A stretch of DNA of 64,000 bases from Tautonia plasticadhaerens (GCF_007752535.1 NZ_CP036426.1:1984001-2048000); one strand, 5' to 3'; positions 27,493-36,738 are shown, counted from the stretch's first letter. The notes: generated by a model from the sequence alone, not told the origin. A program made the numbers and translations.

Positions 27493-28717
27493 TAGTGGTC
27501 GGCCACTGACGACTTGAGGGATGGGCTGCAATCGGTTCTCCTGGAGCCCTAACCGCTTCAGGAGCATCGACATGAAGAAGTACATCGTGACGCTCACCGC
27601 CGACGAACGCCAGGCCCTCCTCGATCTCATCTCCGCCGGCAAGGCCTCCGCTCTGAAACTGGCCCATGCCCGCATCCTCCTCAAGGCTGATGCCGCCGAG
27701 GGCGGGCCCGCCTGGCCCGACGACCGCATCGCCGAGGCCGTCGAGGTCTCTGTCGCCACCATCGAGCGGGTCCGCCAGCGGTTCGTCGAGCAGGGCCTGG
27801 AGGCCGCCCTGGTCCGCAAGACGCAGGCCCGTCCCAGCCGCCAGCGGGCCCTCGACGGCCGGGCCGAGGCGAAGTTGATCGCCCTGGCCTGCTCGGAGCC
27901 CCCCGACGGCCGCAAGGCCTGGACGATGCGATTGCTGGCCGACAAGCTCGTCGAGTTGGAGATCGTCCCCTCGATCTCCGACGAGACGGTGCGCCGCTCT
28001 TTGAAAAAAGCGAACTGAGGCCGCATCTGAAGCAGCAGTGGTGCATCCCGCCGGAGGCGAACGCCGAGTTCGTGGCGGCGATGGAGGACGTGCTGGAGGT
28101 CTACCACCGGCCCTACGACGAGACGCGACCGCTGGTCTGCCTCGACGAGGCGAGCAAGCAACTGATCGGCGAGACGGTCGTGCCGATCCCGGCAGCGCCA
28201 GGGCGGCTCGAGCGGTTCGATCACGAATACGTCCGCAACGGGACGGCCAACCTGTTCATGGTGACGATGCCGCTGCTGGGGTGGCGTGCGGTCCACGTCA
28301 CCGAGCGTCGGACGGCGTTGGACTTCGCCGAGGTGGTGCGTTGGCTGGTGGAGGAGGTGCACGAGGAGGCGGAGAAGGTCGTGCTGGTGATGGACAACCT
28401 GAACACGCACAAGATCGCCTCGCTGTACGAGGCGTTCCCGCCGGAGCGGGCCCGTCGGATCGCCGGGAAGTTGGAGATCCACCACACGCCGAAGCACGGG
28501 AGTTGGCTGAACATGGCGGAGATCGAACTGTCGGTGCTGGCGAGGCAGTGCCTGGACCGGCGGATCGGGTCGAGCGAGGAACTGAAGCGGGAGGTCGCGG
28601 CGTGGGAGGAGGACCGCAACGAGCGGATGGTGGGCATTCGGTGGCAGTTCACCACGGCGGATGCCCGGATCAAACTGCACCGACTATACCCGGCAACTCA
28701 ATAGCGGACGACCACTA
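27493..28717 (+). mobile_element. IS630-family insertion sequence (intact)
   Basis: The element is 1225 bp including a TA at each end, the target dinucleotide of IS630 relatives. The left end tagtggtcggccact matches the right end read inverted (tagtggtcgtccgct) with two differences. The two transposase frames between them are joined by a frameshift signal. Ends and catalytic residues look complete, so it may still move. Confidence 0.88.
27572..28704 (+). CDS. IS630-family transposase made by -1 frameshifting
   Basis: The first frame (27572-28018) encodes the helix-turn-helix part (DDRIAEAVEVSVATIERVRQ) and ends RRSLKKAN. The second frame is open from before that stop and carries the DDE domain: aspartate in LVCLDEASKQL, aspartate in VLVMDNLNTHK, glutamate in NMAEIELSVLARQ. 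They overlap at a run of six A (28004-28009, gaaaaaag). A -1 slip there gives LKK followed by SELRPHLKQQWCIPPEA, which restores the normal IS630 reading. This is a known mode of expression in the family, so the frame change is a programmed frameshift and not decay. The start follows caggagcatcgac. Confidence 0.85.
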
Positions 28718-28935
28718 GGTTTCTGAGAATGGAGACGATCGACAGCGGAAAGCCTGCGGAGCCAACTTTTCAGAATATACGATGACATGGATTAAAAATC
28801 TCCCTGAAAATTTCCCCACGAATGAGGCGAAACGAGGGGGGATGAGGCGGAGCAGGGGGGACTGTCCGGGACTCTGACATCGGCCGCACCCCCATGGAAT
28901 ACATAGATTTGCATAGCGAGCAAAAAGCATTGAGA

Positions 28936-28973
28936 TTCACCCCCCGTGGAGGTTGGGGTCCACTCTTCGGCAT
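28936..28973 (+). pseudogene. Second copy of the tRNA-Leu 3' end; probable right attachment site
   Basis: These 38 bases match 9519-9556 with five differences. They cover the variable-arm side, the T arm (tggaggtt) and the 3' acceptor cttcggca. The anticodon arm is absent. The surrounding 295 bases (28718-29012) hold no gene. Confidence 0.72.
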
Positions 28974-28980
28974 TGTTTAT

Positions 28981-30106
28981 TACTGACTCCAGCATGGCAA
29001 ACGAGACGGTGGCTACAACTGGAGTGTCAGGGGTATTTCGGCGTGCCTGACGAAGGAGGCGAGCAGGTCACGACGCCTCCGCAGGGACGACAACTCGTGC
29101 CACAGGTGGGTGCGTAGCTCGTTCGTGTCCTCGGGGGCATAGTTCGGCAGCCGGTGGTACTTGGTCCAACCCCAGACCCCCTCGTCGGGGTTCGCCTCGG
29201 GGGCATAGCCGGGGAAGTCCTCGGTGACGATCCCCGGGTGCCTCGCCAGGTACGCCTTCACGACCGACGATCGCTCATGGATCTTGCTCTGGTCCCAGAG
29301 GATCGTCATCGGCCCCCGGGGCCGGCCCCGCAACTGGGCCAGGAAGGCGGTCGTGTCCCTGCCGTGGGCGTTGGCATTGTCCGGCAGCAGCAGGAAGACG
29401 AGGTTGGGCCGCCGCCGCACCGGGCTGACGGCCACGGCGCTGATCGCCGAGATCCGGCCCTTGCGATGCCACGCCCCCTGGATCGGGGCCTTTCCCCCGG
29501 GGGCGTAGGTGCGGCGGGCCACCGGCTCGAGCGGGGACCCCGACCCGTCGAGGAAGGCGAGTCGGGCCTTCCGCTGCTCGGCCCGCTCGACGATCCGGCG
29601 CAGCACCTCGGCCCTTCAGCGGGCGATCCCCTCCTCGTTGCGCTGCTTGGCCCGCCTCTGCGGCCTCTGGCCGGCCCGGTTCAGCCGCCGTCGGATGAGC
29701 TTGCGGGCGTGCTCGACGTGGTACTCCACGCCGAAGCGGCGGCGGATGACCTCGGCGACCCGGTGGGCGTTCCAGAGGTCGTTGGGCCAGCCGTGGGCCC
29801 TGGCACCCTGGAGCAGCAGGCCCTCCAACTCGCCGACCTGCTCGTTGGTCAGCCGGGGCGTCGGGCCGGGGTGCGGCCTGGCGACCAGGCGTTCGGGGGC
29901 CTCCCGGTCGAGCTTCACCCAGGTGTAGACGGAGGAGCGCCCGCAGCCGAGGAAGTAGGCGACCTTGGCGGGCGACTCCCCCTGCTTGACCAGTTCCACG
30001 GCCCGGCGGCGGCGGCGTTCGAGTTCTTCGGCGGTCCCGATGGGTCTCATGCCCATGCTACGAGCGGAGCCGCCCCATCGTTCAGTTCGCCGTGCTGGTG
30101 TCAGTA
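28981..30106 (-). mobile_element. IS630-type insertion sequence with a dead transposase
   Basis: The element is 1126 bp. Its left end tactgactccagcatggc matches the inverted right end (tactgacaccagcacggc) with two differences over 18 bases, continuing with fewer matches, and both ends are TA. Removing it would join the tRNA-Leu 3' end at 28936 to the hairpin at 30106 with a nine-base spacer, close to the arrangement at 9519-9597. The transposase inside has an in-frame stop. Confidence 0.8.
29013..30056 (-). pseudogene. IS630-type transposase interrupted by an in-frame stop
   Basis: The N-terminal part (VELVKQGESPAKVAYFLGCG, a helix-turn-helix) runs to a TGA at 29616-29618. The same frame then continues with RAEVLRRIVERAEQRKARL and the DDE domain: LAFLDGSGSP, ILWDQSKIHERS, and the glutamate in ANPDEGVWGWTKYHRLPN. 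Because the frame does not change, a single base change in a tryptophan codon explains the stop. No slippery run is present, so this looks like a nonsense mutation rather than a programmed event. Confidence 0.82.
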
Positions 30107-30138
30107 AGGGCTTACGGCGACGAGCCGTGAGCCCTTTT
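30106..30138 (+). terminator. Intrinsic terminator paired with the right tRNA-Leu remnant
   Basis: A 13-bp stem (30106-30118 with 30124-30136) with loop GACGA and a T run (ttttcg). Stem length, loop and tail match the terminator at 9567-9598. The first base of the stem comes from the TA at the end of the IS. Confidence 0.72.
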
Positions 30139-30270
30139 CGTTATCCTGATTGAGTGGGGCGATCCCGGAGAGGGCGACCCCCTGGGTCGGGGTCGTGATT
30201 GGGGCGACCGTGGGGCAGACCGCACGACGAGGGCGGGGGGGCGACGCCGCCCCCCTCGGCGAAGGGACGA

Positions 30271-30890
30271 TCAGTCCCCGGCCGCCTCGACCTGCCAGGT
30301 CCCCGGCTCGACCATGGCCCCCCGGCCGAGGAAATGGACGACGGCGACGAAGTGGTCGCGATTGCCCCGACGGACCACCGTGCCGACCATCCCCATCAGC
30401 GGCCCGCTCAGGATCCGGACCCGGCTGCCCACCGGGTACTCCGGCTCGGGGGCCACCGGCAGGCCCGAGGAGAGCATCTGGTGGATCTGGGCCAGCTCCC
30501 CCCGGGTCCGGGGCTGGTCGTCGACCTCCAGGATGGCCACCAGCTGGCCCCCCTGTAGGACTCAAGCCGCTGTCGGGCGTCGGCGAGCAGAAAGATGTAC
30601 CCGGGGAACAGGGGGATGATCGACTGGATCTTCCGGCCGCCGGGGGTCCGACTCTACCTGAAGATTTGCGGCAGGTAGTGGGAGAGCCGGCTGTCCCGCA
30701 GGAATCGGGCGGCGGCCTTCTCCTGGCGGGGCTTGGTGTGCAGGCACCACCACTTCCGGATCGCGTCCTCGTCCTCGACGCCGGGGGGCCCGGCCTGCGC
30801 ATCGGGATTGGGGCCGGGGGACGGACGATGGAACAGGTCGGGTGGGAAGATCTCCGACTCGGCGGGCAGGATCGGCATTGTGGGGGTCAT
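30271..30890 (-). pseudogene. NusG-like transcription antitermination factor, inactivated
   Basis: An N-terminal NusG domain begins near 30890 and includes KWWCLHTKPRQEKAAARFL and SHYLPQIFR. A TAG at 30654-30656 interrupts it. The same frame then resumes with SRTPGGRKIQSIIPLFPGYI and FLLADARQRLESYR, the usual NGN continuation. At a run of six C on the + strand (30548-30553) one base is missing. The C-terminal KOW domain (PVGSRVRILSGPLMGMVGTV) lies in the shifted frame and ends at 30271. Two independent lesions show the gene is dead. NusG paralogues of this size often control polysaccharide operons. Nothing of such an operon is visible nearby. Confidence 0.85.
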
Positions 30891-31022
30891 CTCCGTCGGG
30901 TCGCGGGTGACCGGCTGCGGGGTCGACACATCTCGGCCGGCCCGTCGGCCGCAAACGTGGGGCGCGGCGATAAGGGTTCGGGGGACTCCGCTCACGTCCG
31001 GGAACCGGGACCACGCGATCAT

Positions 31023-31556
31023 TAAACGACGACCCTCGCGGCGACCAGAGGGGGCTCGGCCAAGAACCGCACCTCTTTTGTCATGAGCGGGTCGATCCGC
31101 TCGCGATCACTGCCGACGGTCCTCCCGGCGAACGGGCGAGCCCGGGGGGCGTACCGCGGCACAACCCAGTGGCCAGATGTGTACGATCTCGAAGGTGGGC
31201 AGGATTCGGCGCATTAGGCGAACTCGGGTGGACGTATTATTCCGATCGCCTCCGACGGCCACCTGGTCATCGCCGAGCACTCGGGATGTGAACGCCAGGC
31301 GATCGGACCCTGGCGAACCCGCCGGGCCGATGGCTTGCAGCGGTTGGTCCCGACCGAGGTCGCGAATGGCCCTCTGGGCTGTCTCGTACCGTCGAGCATC
31401 GATTGGGCGACGGGCGACGCCCGATTCCCCGGGCGAGATCATCGCCTCGGTGGCGAGCAGCTTCAACCGGGTATATGGGCTTCTACCGCAGGCCCCGACA
31501 ACGACCGCGCCAGTACCTCCCTGCTCGCCAAGGGCCTCATGCACCCTCACTCCGGT
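31023..31556. other. Non-coding stretch before tRNA-Val
   Basis: I found no gene that can be supported between the NusG-like pseudogene and the tRNA-Val promoter. The open frames are short and carry no recognisable motif. Confidence 0.4.
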
Positions 31557-31586
31557 TTGCCCGAAGCCACGACTCCCCGCTACAAT
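31557..31586 (+). promoter_or_regulatory. Promoter of tRNA-Val
   Basis: A -35-like ttgccc (31557-31562) and a -10 tacaat (31581-31586) are separated by 18 bases, 20 bases ahead of the mature tRNA 5' end. Confidence 0.6.
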
Positions 31587-33289
31587 AATTCCTTGATCAG
31601 CAACCGGGCGATTAGCTCAGCGGTTAGAGCGCCTGCTTTACACGCAGGACGTCGGGGGTTCGAATCCCTCATCGCCCACTCCGCCCCATTCTTGTCGTCG
31701 CCTGACAACTCTGCCCTTTCCCTGTCGCCAGTGGGACTTGCGGCAAGACCACCCATCTCGGTGGGACGAGACCCACAAGTGGACATTCTGTCAGGAGTTG
31801 CCACTGATTGCTCCCTCTTGCCGGGAGTCGGTGCAAGCGGCGGTGCAAGCGGCATCGAATCGCAAGTGCCGACCGTGGCGGCTCGGAACGCCTCTTGGAA
31901 CTCGTCCGGCCGCGATTCGAGCGGCAGTTTTGGCAAGGCGTCGAGGGCGCCATGCACGTCAAGCAGCTTCGGGTCGGTGTAGATGTTCGCCGTGAGGCTC
32001 GGGTCGGAGTGCCTCATCGCGGCCTGGGCGGTCCGCAGCGGGACGCCTCCCCGGCTCAGGAGCGTGCCGAAGGTCGTCCGCAGGGCATGCACGTCGAGCG
32101 TCCGGCCCCGTTCGTCCCGCTTCGGGATCCCGGCGGCCTTCAAGTCGCGATCGAGAATGCGAACCAGCCCGTTGGGGACCTCGAAGACGGGCGTCTCTCC
32201 GGCCAGCCGGGCGGGGCTCGGCTTGCCGGCGCGGCGGGCCTTCTCCTGAAGGCCGGCGAGTCGGTCGGCTAGCCACTGGCGGAGGTCTGTCGCGAGGTCG
32301 CTCCTCACGACAACGCTGTTGCCTTCCCGGCTCTTCTCGTCCTCGGCATCGAGTTCGAGGAAGGGCATCGGGCCATCGAGCTTCAATTGGGCGACCGTGA
32401 GGGTGGCAAGTTCGTTCTTCCGAAGCCCAGTGAGCACCAGCGTCTTGTAGATGAGGGCACGCTCTCGCCCAAGGGCTCCGAGTTGCTTCCGGATCTCGGG
32501 TCGCACCTTCGCACTCCGCTGCCCCGTGTTCTTGCCCGTGCGTACGGTGAGCGCGTCCTCTAGGGGCCTCCGGCGAGCGGCATCGAGGAGACGCTTCAAC
32601 TCCTCCTCGGTCATGGCCCGGCGACGGCGGCGTGGGTCTGACTTCGTGTCGGCCTTCTGGATGCCCTTGAACGGGTTGTTCATGAGCCTCCGGGAGGCAA
32701 CGCACCAGTTGCCGAAGGCGATCAGCGCGGTGAGATCAACGTTCCGTGTCCTGGCCGATGCCCCTAGCTTGCGCCTGATCCCGAGCCAGTGCTCGACGGC
32801 CGTACGGTCGAGGTCGGCGAGCGTCCCAAAGTCGCAACCGGCGAGCACGGTTTTGAGTACCCGGCGCGTCTCCTTGACGTGTTTCGCCGTGTTCCCGCTC
32901 GCGTCAAGGCTAATCAAATACGCCTCGACATGCTCACCGATCGGGAACGCCAATTGACCTGCGGACCTGACCTCGCTTGCCGAGATAAGGCCCGCCCGGA
33001 TTCGTTCGGCCTGGCGTTCCCACTCGGCGAGCATCTGCTTGGCGGCGTCCCGGTCCCGGCAGGCGGTCGGCCTTGAGACGACGATGCCGCTGCCGTCCCG
33101 GTACTTGGCGGTGTACGTGCCCGACTCGAAGAGCAGGCGCTCGGAGCCGTCGAGCCCAACCGTGATCGGGGCCGTCTGGAGCTTCCCCTTCGCGTCGCGC
33201 CAGCGGGCGAGGCGCTCGCCCTTCCTCTGGATGATCTCCGCTCCGAGCGGGAGCGGTTTCGTATAGCTCTTCCGGAAGACGCTACCCAT
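31580..33289 (-). CDS. Tyrosine recombinase whose C-terminus is encoded antisense to tRNA-Val
   Basis: 569 residues from the ATG at 33289, which has a strong ribosome binding site (aggaggaaagg). The catalytic set is visible: arginine in LTGLRKNELATL, HxxR in DVHALRTTFGTLL, histidine in AAMRHSDPSLTANI, and the tyrosine in NIYTDPKLL. After the catalytic domain the frame runs ~100 more residues with no stop and ends through the tRNA-Val gene, giving MRDSNPRRPACKAGALTAEL, a string that arises whenever a tRNA of this kind is read backwards. The integration target is therefore almost certainly this tRNA, and the last ~35 residues depend on the chromosomal side of the junction. Whether they matter for function is unknown. 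Confidence 0.9.
   Translation of the reverse strand: MGSVFRKSYTKPLPLGAEIIQRKGERLARWRDAKGKLQTAPITVGLDGSERLLFESGTYTAKYRDGSGIVVSRPTACRDRDAAKQMLAEWERQAERIRAGLISASEVRSAGQLAFPIGEHVEAYLISLDASGNTAKHVKETRRVLKTVLAGCDFGTLADLDRTAVEHWLGIRRKLGASARTRNVDLTALIAFGNWCVASRRLMNNPFKGIQKADTKSDPRRRRRAMTEEELKRLLDAARRRPLEDALTVRTGKNTGQRSAKVRPEIRKQLGALGRERALIYKTLVLTGLRKNELATLTVAQLKLDGPMPFLELDAEDEKSREGNSVVVRSDLATDLRQWLADRLAGLQEKARRAGKPSPARLAGETPVFEVPNGLVRILDRDLKAAGIPKRDERGRTLDVHALRTTFGTLLSRGGVPLRTAQAAMRHSDPSLTANIYTDPKLLDVHGALDALPKLPLESRPDEFQEAFRAATVGTCDSMPLAPPLAPTPGKREQSVATPDRMSTCGSRPTEMGGLAASPTGDRERAELSGDDKNGAEWAMRDSNPRRPACKAGALTAELIARLLIKELL
31606..31678 (+). tRNA. tRNA-Val (TAC)
   Basis: A complete cloverleaf. The acceptor gggcgat pairs with atcgccc, the D arm contains agctcagcggttagagc, the anticodon arm cctgc-tttacac-gcagg has anticodon TAC (valine, GUA), and the T arm is gggggttcgaatccctc. 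The discriminator base is A and no CCA is encoded. A tyrosine recombinase gene on the other strand reads into and through this tRNA. Confidence 0.95.
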
Positions 33290-34016
33290 CGTCTGGTTTC
33301 CTTTCCTCCTGGGACGAGAGGCCGAGGACACGGCCCGGCGATCATCTCTGGTCCGTCGTTGCGAGCGGTTGCCCCGCACGAAGTGCATCATGCTGGCTCG
33401 GACTATTCGCGTCACCCGCTCCGGATCGTTATTACCCGTACCGATCGAGACAATCGCCTCTGACTACGGCTGGCGACCTGTATGCCTGCGTCCACATGGT
33501 ACATCTTGCACATGCCTCTTGCCCGGTCAACAATTGAAGATTCGAATGATGCTCCAAGTCATCGGCCGCAGACCGTGGCGGTCGGCAGCCCGGATGTTCG
33601 ACCTTGAACGAGCGTTCTGGCAAACAGGTGCAGCGTCGGCCGGAGTGACTTGAAGAGGCGGGTCTGACTAAGGATGAGGATTTGCCGTCCGCTGCAAGCA
33701 CGCGCGTACTGGCGGATGATTCATCGCCCAAGGGAACCAAGAGGCGTCGGGAATGACGAGGACGGATTACACCTTCGACCCCGGGTGGCCCCCCCTCTCG
33801 CGAGGGCCCGACGAGCTAACGTTACCGACCTAATTTTTCTTGTCATGCTTGTTTGAATTTATATTATTGTGAGCCAAAAATAACGCAAGTTGTTATGGGC
33901 AATAGGGGGGGGCATCCCCTCTGGTTCAGGGGGTGGGAGTGGCGGACACGTCGGATCCACCCGTCAATTGAGGATTGACGACCGACTAGACATGGCTGTC
34001 CTTCGAATCGGTCTCC
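33290..34016. other. Non-coding stretch with an AT-rich patch
   Basis: No gene is supported. The stretch 33830-33895 (around gaatttatattattgtgagc) is markedly AT-rich compared with everything around it, which fits foreign DNA or a regulatory region behind the integrase. Confidence 0.4.
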
Positions 34017-34235
34017 TCACGCGGACCGATCCAGGAGGTATCGGGGCCATAGCTTGAGGAGTCGCCACGCCCATCCTAGGAATCGGATGTGGGGCGGCTG
34101 CCGGAGCCGGCCTGCCATCACGAAGGATAGGCAGTGCAGGCAGTGCGTCCCATGTCCAGGGCCAGCTTCATAGACGAAGTGGCCCAGGATCATGCAGGCG
34201 AGATGGCAGTAGAGGCGGGCAAGATGTCGAAACAT
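34017..34235 (-). CDS. Small cysteine-containing hypothetical protein
   Basis: 72 residues (starting MFRHLARLYCHLACMILG). A CxxC pair (GTHCLHCLSFV) together with the earlier HLAC could bind zinc or iron. The shape resembles very small phage-associated zinc-ribbon proteins, but I cannot assign it. The start has only a weak ribosome binding site and the frame could be chance. Confidence 0.35.
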   Translation of the reverse strand: MFRHLARLYCHLACMILGHFVYEAGPGHGTHCLHCLSFVMAGRLRQPPHIRFLGWAWRLLKLWPRYLLDRSA

Positions 34236-34340
34236 GGTTCACCTCATGCGTAACCGGGCAGGCTTGCCTCGTCTGCATTCAGGTGAGTTGCGATTGGACC
34301 CCGAGCTCCGGACATTTTTTTCTAGGTTGGCGAACCTCGC

Positions 34341-35292
34341 TTAAAGATCCTTATCAATGGCCGGAGCCACCGAAGTCAGGGGGGCGTCGACGTCTCCCAG
34401 CAGCCGGACCAAGGCGGCGACCGCCCCCGCGCCCCGCTCGGCCAGTCGCCGCTGGGCGACCTCCCGGACCGATCGGGCGGGATGCGACAGGGCGACGACC
34501 AGCTCGTCGAGGCTCGCCCGGCAGGGCCGCCCGCACGCGGCGTCGAGGAACCAGGAGGGCCTGGTGCGGGCATGACTCGGGCCGGTGTACGTCAATCGCA
34601 GCAGGCGACCGACCGAGACCGCCTCCTTGGTGTCGGCGTGCTGCCAGTCGCAGATGTAGAGGCCCAGGCCGTCGGGCGCGACCGCGATCCCGACCGGGCG
34701 GAAGTCGCCGGGCGGGTCCGAGAAGACGTCCGACCTCGAGTCGGCCCGGAACGTCGCCCCGTCGCGCCGCGGGACGACCCGCAGGACCTGCCGCTTGCCG
34801 AAGTCGGCCAGGAACAGGTTGCCTCGGTACTCGGCGGGCAGGGCGTCTTCGGTGTAGCAGAGTGCCCCGGTGGCCGCCCCGCCGCCGTAGTCGGCCATCA
34901 TCCAGAGCGTATAAGGGCGCCGCGGCACGAAGTCGAACGGATAGCCGTACTCGCCGCCGTCGACCATGTGGGTCAGGCGGGACATCCAGTCGTGCTCGTC
35001 GGTGTTGTCGTAGGTGAAGATCTCGTCCTCGGCGTCGAGGGCCACGTCGAGGATGTTGCGGACGCCCGTGCAGTAGACCTCCAGGTCGGTGCCGTCGGGC
35101 CGCAGCCGGAGGACGCCGCCGCCGTACAGGTCCACCCGCCTACCGTCGGTGCCCACCGCCCCGTAGACGCCCTTGTCGCCGACGGCCACGTAGAGGTAGC
35201 CGTCCATGGCCAGCCGGGAATTCGCCGGGACGTGGTCGTTCCAGTCCAGCGCCCAGGATTCGGGTTGGTGCTGGCGATGAGGATCCGCTTAG
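34341..35292 (-). pseudogene. Fragment of a planctomycete membrane-bound dehydrogenase-type beta-propeller protein
   Basis: The frame is open from the IS701 edge through WALDWNDHVPANSRLAMDGY to a stop. It encodes blades of a sugar-dehydrogenase-like propeller (YLYVAVGDKGVYGAVGTDGR, VALDAEDEIFTYDNTDEHDW, GDFRPVGIAVAPDGLGLYIC) and then the start of HEAT-type repeats (AQRRLAERGAGAVAALV). Full members are ~1000 residues and normally end in a cytochrome c domain. Here ~315 residues remain. The 5' part is removed at the IS701 element, and the 3' end breaks off inside the repeat region with an unrelated tail (AIDKDL). It cannot be functional in the usual sense. Confidence 0.8.
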
Positions 35293-36738
35293 TACTACTC
35301 CGTTAGTATCTGGGGTGGCGAATCGGTGAGCCCCCGACAGTAGGGGCAATCATGCCGGCAGATCGGGGCCAGCAGCCGCTGCAACGCCCGCCGGATCGAC
35401 GGCAGCGTGATCACCGGACCTCGGCGCCCCCCTTTTTGCCCGGCCGGGATCGCCCCCGACGGGCTCGTCGCTGTTCCGATGCCAGGAAGCCGTAGGCCAG
35501 CATCACCAGGCAGGCGTGGTGGTGGAAGCCCCGCCAGGAGCGGCCCTCGAAGTGATCCAGGCCCAACTCCTCCTTCATCTGCTGGTAGCCCTGCTCCACC
35601 GGCCAGCGGCTCTTCCAGAGCCGCACCGCCTTGATCCGGCTAGTCCGTGGCGGCAAGTTGCTGACGGCATACTTGATCTTCCCGTCGGCCTGCTCCTCGA
35701 TCAACAACCGCACCGGCTCTGCCCCGACGCACTCGCCGGTGGCCCAGCCGGACGCCGGCCAGACCCGAAGCCAGGCGAAGCGACCCGACAGCTTGCCCTT
35801 GGTCCCCTCACGCCACGTCCCCTTGTGCCGCGGCGTCCTCGCGGCCAATTCCTTCAAGTTCATCGGCCGCGGCGCGCCCTCGGCCAGGCGATGCCGCTTG
35901 CGCGGTCGGCCGCCCGTGCCGGCCTTCGGCTCCTCCCAACTCGGCGGCGCGGTGAAGCCGACCAGCTCGTCGGTGACCCCGACGATGTACCGCAGCCGCC
36001 GCTGCTCCAGGCCGTCGCGGAAGTCGCCCGAGACGCCGTAGCCGGCGTCGGCCACGACGAAGCGGCCCGGCAGGCCCTCGGCACGCACCCGGTCGAGCAA
36101 CTCCAGGGCGATCTGCCCCTTGCTCAGCGGGCGGCGTTCGGGCTCGGGTACGCCGGCCTCGTCGAGCCGCTCCTCGTCGCCCAGCCAGCGTCCCGGCAGG
36201 TAGAGCCGCATCGCCAGCGGGCAGTGGCCCTCGGGGCTGACGTAGCGGACCGAGGGGGCCACCTGGCAGTTGGCCCGCTTGCCCAACGCGCCGCAATACT
36301 GCCGCTGGACCCCGACGGAGTGCTTGCCCTGCTCGGGGAAGCTGGTGTCGTCGAAGACGAAGATGCCCCTCGGCGAGGCGAAGGCCTCGGCCATGACGGC
36401 GCGATGGCGCCTCCAGACATCCCGCTCGTCCCAGGCGGCCTGGTTGACGAACTGCTGCAGGGCCTGCTCGGGGTCGGCGACGTCCAGGCCGGCGGGCAGG
36501 GCGACGCGTCGGGAGAGGGGCTCGATGCTCTTGCGTTCGCCGTCGATGAGCAGGCCGTGGAGATAGACGTGGGCCCAGGCGGCCTGCCGGGCGCGGGCGA
36601 AGTCGGGCCGGAACCGGGCGGCGTAGGCGTCGAGGCGTTGCAGGACGTCGGGGGGAAGTTCGGGGGTGTAGGTCTTGCTCATACCTCACGGTACGAACAA
36701 ACCGCCTCGATCGTTCCGTAGAACCCAACGGAGTAGTA
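35293..36738 (-). mobile_element. IS701-family insertion sequence, copy 2
   Basis: The element is 1446 bp with ends matching copy 1 (tactactccgtt at the left, the same inverted at the right with two differences further in). The four flanking bases are TTAG on the left and CTAA on the right. They are not a direct duplication but are inverse complements. The left flank is a truncated dehydrogenase gene and its missing part is not on the right, so DNA was rearranged at this copy. Confidence 0.85.
35411..36682 (-). CDS. IS701-family DDE transposase (copy 2)
   Basis: 423 residues, complete. Catalytic positions are in IFVFDDTSFPEQGKHSVGVQ, VVADAGYGVSGDF and RWPVEQGYQQMKEELGLDHF. Compared with copy 1 the overall layout and both ends are conserved, but amino-acid differences are scattered throughout, so the copies diverged before reaching this locus. 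Confidence 0.92.
   Translation of the reverse strand: MSKTYTPELPPDVLQRLDAYAARFRPDFARARQAAWAHVYLHGLLIDGERKSIEPLSRRVALPAGLDVADPEQALQQFVNQAAWDERDVWRRHRAVMAEAFASPRGIFVFDDTSFPEQGKHSVGVQRQYCGALGKRANCQVAPSVRYVSPEGHCPLAMRLYLPGRWLGDEERLDEAGVPEPERRPLSKGQIALELLDRVRAEGLPGRFVVADAGYGVSGDFRDGLEQRRLRYIVGVTDELVGFTAPPSWEEPKAGTGGRPRKRHRLAEGAPRPMNLKELAARTPRHKGTWREGTKGKLSGRFAWLRVWPASGWATGECVGAEPVRLLIEEQADGKIKYAVSNLPPRTSRIKAVRLWKSRWPVEQGYQQMKEELGLDHFEGRSWRGFHHHACLVMLAYGFLASEQRRARRGRSRPGKKGGAEVR

Noticed and set aside
29606-29620. Programmed frameshift in the second IS630-type transposase
   Set aside because: The two parts are in the same frame, separated by a TGA, with no slippery run. A nonsense mutation explains it better.
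31606-31678. PRRPACKAGALTAEL as a genuine conserved protein motif
   Set aside because: The string is the reverse-strand translation of the tRNA-Val gene, not protein homology.
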